8,567 nucleotides of DNA. It comes from Bacillota bacterium. Lineage in GTDB: Bacteria; Vulcanimicrobiota; JAMDEM01. Made by a program: the position numbers and the translations under genes. The stretch is taken from positions 1 through 8,567 of the forward strand of contig JAMDEM010000048.1 in NCBI GenBank assembly GCA_023486985.1, read 5' to 3'. Below are positions 6,559 through 8,567 of the stretch, in pieces. Every line of letters begins with the position of its first letter. The stretch's first letter is position 1. The notes below the pieces were generated by a model that was given only the letters and a program-made list of their open reading frames with translations, made no database searches and was not told where the DNA came from.

Positions 6559-6563
6559 CTCCC
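6559..6563 (-). promoter_or_regulatory. Shine-Dalgarno for the TTG start of lptC
   Basis: GGGAG is followed by 9 nt and TTG at 6549. It lies just downstream of the 32-bp palindrome, so a hairpin there could affect ribosome access. Confidence 0.55.
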
Positions 6564-6571
6564 TTATACTC

Positions 6572-6603
6572 TCTCAATACTATAGTATACTATAATATTG
6601 AGA
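6572..6603. promoter_or_regulatory. 32-bp near-perfect palindrome upstream of lptC (operator candidate)
   Basis: The plus strand reads TCTCAATA, C, TATAGTATACTATA, A, TATTGAGA. All 16 base pairs of the palindrome match except one symmetric position (6580/6595). It fills nearly half of the only sizeable gap inside the gene cluster and overlaps the candidate -10 region for lptC. Such spaced symmetry is typical of a dimeric repressor operator. In RNA it could form a 14-16 bp AU-rich hairpin ending about 9 nt before the lptC Shine-Dalgarno. No U-tract follows, so a terminator is unlikely. The cognate regulator is not in the window. Confidence 0.75.
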
Positions 6604-6613
6604 TTATAAGCAA
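6584..6613 (-). promoter_or_regulatory. Candidate promoter for lptC-lptB-lptF, inside the palindrome
   Basis: On the minus strand TTGCTT (6608-6613) and TATACT (6584-6589) are separated by 18 bp, with the -10 box at the palindrome centre. The start would be near 6577, a leader of about 28 nt carrying the Shine-Dalgarno. An alternative -10, TATAAT at 6603-6608, has a weak -35 (TTGCAA at 6628-6633, 19-bp spacing). AT-rich symmetry produces several -10-like matches, so the choice is uncertain. Confidence 0.45.
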
Positions 6614-6619
6614 GAGCGA

Positions 6620-7627
6620 TTACAGGTTTGCAAGAGCATTGACGGCATCGTGGAGGGTTTTTACCGGCAGTATTTTTAGTGATGTTCCGGCTGACTTTGC
6701 TTCTTCATAATTTTCCTGCGGCACAAGAAATATTTTTGCGCCTGCCCGCTCTGCAGCGATTATTTTAAACTTTGCACCTTCTATGGGTCCGACATTACCG
6801 TCTTCATCAATTGTTCCTGTGCCGGCAACAGCATATCCCTTTGCCAGGTCTTTGTCCTCAAGCTGGCTTAATATCTCAAGTGCAAACATCAATCCGGCCG
6901 AAGAGCCTGATATGTGGCCGCTGTCTATAGTTACTTTAACAGGCAGTTCCCCCATTATTACTGAAGGGCCAAGAAGTATTCCAATGACTGTCCTTCCCTC
7001 CCGCTGTATCGTGGGAATTGAGAACTCCATCTCTTTTCCCTGCTCTGAACCCGGCTGGAAACGCCTTATCTTTATTTTAACCACCGCACCCGGGGGAAGG
7101 GAATTCACCGTCATTGACAATTCCCTTGAGGAAGCTGGAACATTGCCGTTTAACTCAAGAATTAAATCTCCCGGCTTCAGCACGCCCATGGCTTTGCTTT
7201 CAGTAAAAATGGCCTCAACTCTTATTCCCTGCCGGTTGATTTTTATATTGTATCCTTTCTCATTAAGAGCAGCAACGGCAGCCAGGTACTTGCTTTCTTC
7301 CATCTGCCGAATCATGTAATTTTCATAATCCTCAATCCTCTGCCACGGTTCATTTTCTTTTTTTCTTAACTCCGACTTTCTGTCAGCAAGAGAATAAAGC
7401 CAGAGAAAGAGATTAGCCTTTTGATAAAAGACCGTGGTAAGTATGAATTTCCCGCCTGTGTGCTTTTTGCCGCCTTCCACAGTTACAACGGAGGAAAGGT
7501 CTCTGGTAGTTCCGGGACCAGTGATGTAGTAAGGAAGAGGGATGAAATACATCGCAAAAAATACAGCTGCCGCGACTAGAAGAAGTTTGATGACCTTTAT
7601 AAAAATTTTAAATTCGCCCTTGAACAA
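6620..7627 (-). CDS. Membrane-anchored PDZ and Lon-type (S16) serine protease, YlbL/SepM-like
   Basis: This 335-residue protein has one N-terminal membrane segment (about 10-30), then PLPYYITGPGTTRDL typical of YlbL/SepM. A PDZ domain (about 125-190) contains the ligand-loop region and KPGDLILELNG (151-161). The C-terminal Lon proteolytic domain spans about 220-335. The S16 catalytic dyad is intact by alignment to Lon: S243 in SGSSAGLMFALE and K288 in IEGAKFKIIAA, 45 residues apart versus 43 in E. coli Lon. With the N-terminus inside, protease and PDZ lie outside the cytoplasmic membrane, in the periplasm of a diderm. Relatives include B. subtilis YlbL and streptococcal SepM, which trims a signal peptide. 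The start is TTG with AGGA 7 nt upstream; the first Met (M26) would cut the anchor. It begins 1 bp after the coiled-coil gene stop, and coaD lies close by as in B. subtilis. The substrate is unknown. Confidence 0.92.
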   Translation of the reverse strand: MFKGEFKIFIKVIKLLLVAAAVFFAMYFIPLPYYITGPGTTRDLSSVVTVEGGKKHTGGKFILTTVFYQKANLFLWLYSLADRKSELRKKENEPWQRIEDYENYMIRQMEESKYLAAVAALNEKGYNIKINRQGIRVEAIFTESKAMGVLKPGDLILELNGNVPASSRELSMTVNSLPPGAVVKIKIRRFQPGSEQGKEMEFSIPTIQREGRTVIGILLGPSVIMGELPVKVTIDSGHISGSSAGLMFALEILSQLEDKDLAKGYAVAGTGTIDEDGNVGPIEGAKFKIIAAERAGAKIFLVPQENYEEAKSAGTSLKILPVKTLHDAVNALANL

Positions 7628-7628
7628 A

Positions 7629-8255
7629 TTACTTTCCTGTGCCCTTTGAAGAAAGTTCCGATCTAGCCTTTTGAATTATGGAAAGAATTCTGCCAAGTTC
7701 CGTTTCGAGAGATGAAAAGATTTTATCGGCATACTCATCAGAACCTGTCTTTACCGCGCCTGAATATTCATCGGCTGACTTTCTAACGGAAGCGGCATAC
7801 TCTTCCGCTTTTGCCGTAATCATACTTGCCTTATCTTCCGCCTCATGAATAATCTTATTAGCGTTCTGGCGGGATTCATTTAAAAGCTCTTCAGATTCCT
7901 TGCGAGCCTGATTCAATATTTCGCTTTCGCTGACAAGTTTTGCACCCTGGTCTCTTGCTTCCTGCAGGAGATTTCTTGCTCTTGCTTCAGCGTCCTTTAA
8001 ATATTCCTGGGACTTTTCATTTGATTCAGTAATAACCTGCTCGGCTCGCGCCTTGGCATCCTGAAGAATTCTCTGGTTTTCTTTTAAAACCCATCTTGCC
8101 TGCTTCATCTCTTCCGGCAGGCTGGAGCGCGTCTTTTCAAGAAGACTTAACATCTTGTCCCTTCTCATTACAACGCTTTCATTCCAGGGCCAGGGCATCC
8201 TTGGACTGTTATATATAGCGTTCTCCAGCTTGTCCAGGACTCTGAAGATACTCAT
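7629..8255 (-). CDS. Hendecad coiled-coil protein (DivIVA-like / ATP-synthase b-like), function unknown
   Basis: This is a 208-residue, highly charged cytoplasmic protein without a signal peptide or membrane helix. The N-terminal about 48 residues (MSIFRVLDKLENAIYNSPRM...SLPEEM) look like a small folded head. From about residue 50 to 195 it is almost continuous helix rich in Ala, Glu and Lys. Hydrophobic pairs recur every 11 residues: 63/64, 74/75, 85/86, 96/97, 107/108, then after a phase shift 113/114, 124/125, 135/136, 146, 157, 168, 179/180 and 190/191. Such hendecads give right-handed coiled coils as in the F0 b subunit, which explains why relatives are often labelled ATPase or V-type subunit H. 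The start ATG has GAGGTGG close upstream and overlaps the coaD stop by 4 bp. I recall similar proteins beside coaD in Chloroflexi and Firmicutes. A scaffold or cell-pole/division role is a guess. Confidence 0.8.
   Translation of the reverse strand: MSIFRVLDKLENAIYNSPRMPWPWNESVVMRRDKMLSLLEKTRSSLPEEMKQARWVLKENQRILQDAKARAEQVITESNEKSQEYLKDAEARARNLLQEARDQGAKLVSESEILNQARKESEELLNESRQNANKIIHEAEDKASMITAKAEEYAASVRKSADEYSGAVKTGSDEYADKIFSSLETELGRILSIIQKARSELSSKGTGK
7635..7638 (-). promoter_or_regulatory. Shine-Dalgarno for the TTG start of the PDZ-Lon protease
   Basis: AGGA (within AGGAAAG) is followed by 7 nt and TTG at 7627, and lies inside the last codons of the upstream gene. Together with the essential membrane anchor it supports the TTG start. 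Confidence 0.6.
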
Positions 8256-8567
8256 TTTCCACCTCTTTTACGAGACTTGCTGTATTTTTCCTTAAGTTTC
8301 AATTCCACAAAACGGGGCACAAGCCCTTCAACGCTTTTCCCGAAGGAGGCAATTTCCCTCACCGAGCTTGAACTTAAGAAAGCATACCGGTTGGAAGTCA
8401 TAAAGAAAACCGTCTCCACTGATGGGTCAAGTTTACGGTTCATCAAAGCCATCTGAAATTCCACTTCAAAATCAGATACTGCCCTCAGTCCCTTAACAAT
8501 AACATTGCAATTTTTCTTTTTCATAAAATTTACCAGAAGTCCCGAGAAGCTGTAGAACGCTATATAT
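8211..8567. repeat. Inverted match: window end (8547-8567) with 8211-8231
   Basis: The reverse complement of the last 21 bases begins ATATATAGCGTTCT and matches 8211-8231 at 20 of 21 positions, with one C/A difference. One copy lies in coaD and the other in the N-terminal codons of the coiled-coil gene, encoding unrelated peptides. The span (357 bp) is nearly the same as at the other window edge (367 bp). Confidence 0.8.
8252..8567 (-). CDS. coaD: Phosphopantetheine adenylyltransferase CoaD, C-terminal part (cut by window edge)
   Basis: CoaD transfers AMP from ATP to 4'-phosphopantetheine, making dephospho-CoA in the penultimate step of CoA synthesis. The reading frame is open to the window edge, leaving 104 residues of about 160. 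The N-terminal nucleotide-binding HxGH region is therefore not visible. Recognisable family segments are FSGLLVNF (7-14 of the visible part), VKGLRAVSDFEVEFQMALMNRKL (24-46) and FLSSSSVREIASFG (63-76), matching the conserved SDFE..FQMA.MNR and SSS..RE motifs. The usual Arg before GLR is Lys here (V-K-G-L-R), a conservative change. The Met at 8524 is internal, not the start. The C-terminus has a short basic tail (KSRKRGGK). Its stop overlaps the coiled-coil gene start by 4 bp, so coaD heads or belongs to that operon. Confidence 0.96.
   Translation of the reverse strand, partial: YIAFYSFSGLLVNFMKKKNCNVIVKGLRAVSDFEVEFQMALMNRKLDPSVETVFFMTSNRYAFLSSSSVREIASFGKSVEGLVPRFVELKLKEKYSKSRKRGGK

Noticed and set aside
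6572..6603. Divergent plus-strand promoter from the symmetric palindrome
   Set aside because: The palindrome offers -10-like boxes on both strands, but no plus-strand gene follows and no good plus-strand -35 was seen.
6783..7319. 178-codon plus-strand ORF
   Set aside because: It lies wholly antisense to the PDZ-Lon protease, whose domains and catalytic dyad are intact. The antisense peptide has low-complexity Ser/Pro composition and no domain.
8252..8524. Short ORF starting at the ATG at 8524
   Set aside because: This Met is internal to CoaD. The same frame is open to the window edge and encodes the conserved FSGLLVNF segment, so the gene is a partial coaD.
1..8567. CRISPR array, tRNA, rRNA, insertion sequence or prophage genes
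   Set aside because: No regularly spaced repeats, cloverleaf, rRNA sequence, transposase or phage genes were recognised. Apart from 816-1127, no gene-free stretch exceeds 70 bp.

Overview
All genes in this window lie on the minus strand, and I found no credible plus-strand gene. Read 5'->3' along the minus strand, the order is: 3' part of coaD (phosphopantetheine adenylyltransferase), a hendecad coiled-coil protein, a membrane-anchored PDZ/Lon-type (S16) serine protease of the YlbL/SepM type, lptC, lptB, a single lptF/lptG-type permease, a DUF3084 membrane protein, a YqgF-like RNase H-fold protein, a secreted seven-repeat YVTN beta-propeller, then a 312-bp intergenic region and the 5' part of secA. 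Both outer genes are cut by the window edges.

Organism. An LPS-transport ABC machine (LptB, LptC, LptF/G) implies a diderm cell. The coaD / YlbL-like protease neighbourhood, the DUF3084-YqgF pair, and a SecA with an extra segment in NBD1 that I recall from Chloroflexi-like SecAs point to Terrabacteria (diderm Firmicutes, Cyanobacteria relatives, or an uncultured phylum) rather than Proteobacteria. The exact lineage cannot be fixed from this sequence. Four of nine visible start sites are TTG, each with a Shine-Dalgarno sequence.

Layout. From coaD to the propeller gene the genes are packed: 4-bp ATGA overlaps at coaD/coiled coil and YqgF-like/propeller, stop-start contact at lptB/lptF, and gaps of 1-44 bp elsewhere. 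The exception is 70 bp before lptC, which holds a 32-bp near-perfect AT-rich palindrome overlapping a possible promoter, so lptC-B-F and the genes after it may be a separately regulated unit. The secA intergenic region holds a strong sigma-70/A-type promoter, a leader hairpin built on a 14-bp tandem period, and an approximately 100-bp bipartite palindromic element resembling a dispersed repeat.

Function. Most of the operon concerns the envelope: LptB2-F/G-C would extract LPS from the inner membrane, DUF3084 is an inner-membrane protein, the S16 protease acts outside the cytoplasmic membrane, the propeller is exported, and SecA drives that export. lptA, lptD and a second permease gene are not in the window.

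The most surprising observation is at the edges. The first 18 bases are an exact reverse complement of bases 350-367, and the last 21 bases match the reverse complement of bases 8211-8231 at 20 of 21 positions. Two terminal inverted matches at almost the same distance (about 360 bp) are unlikely by chance. They suggest the window is a whole contig whose ends were set by fold-back chimeras or assembly.
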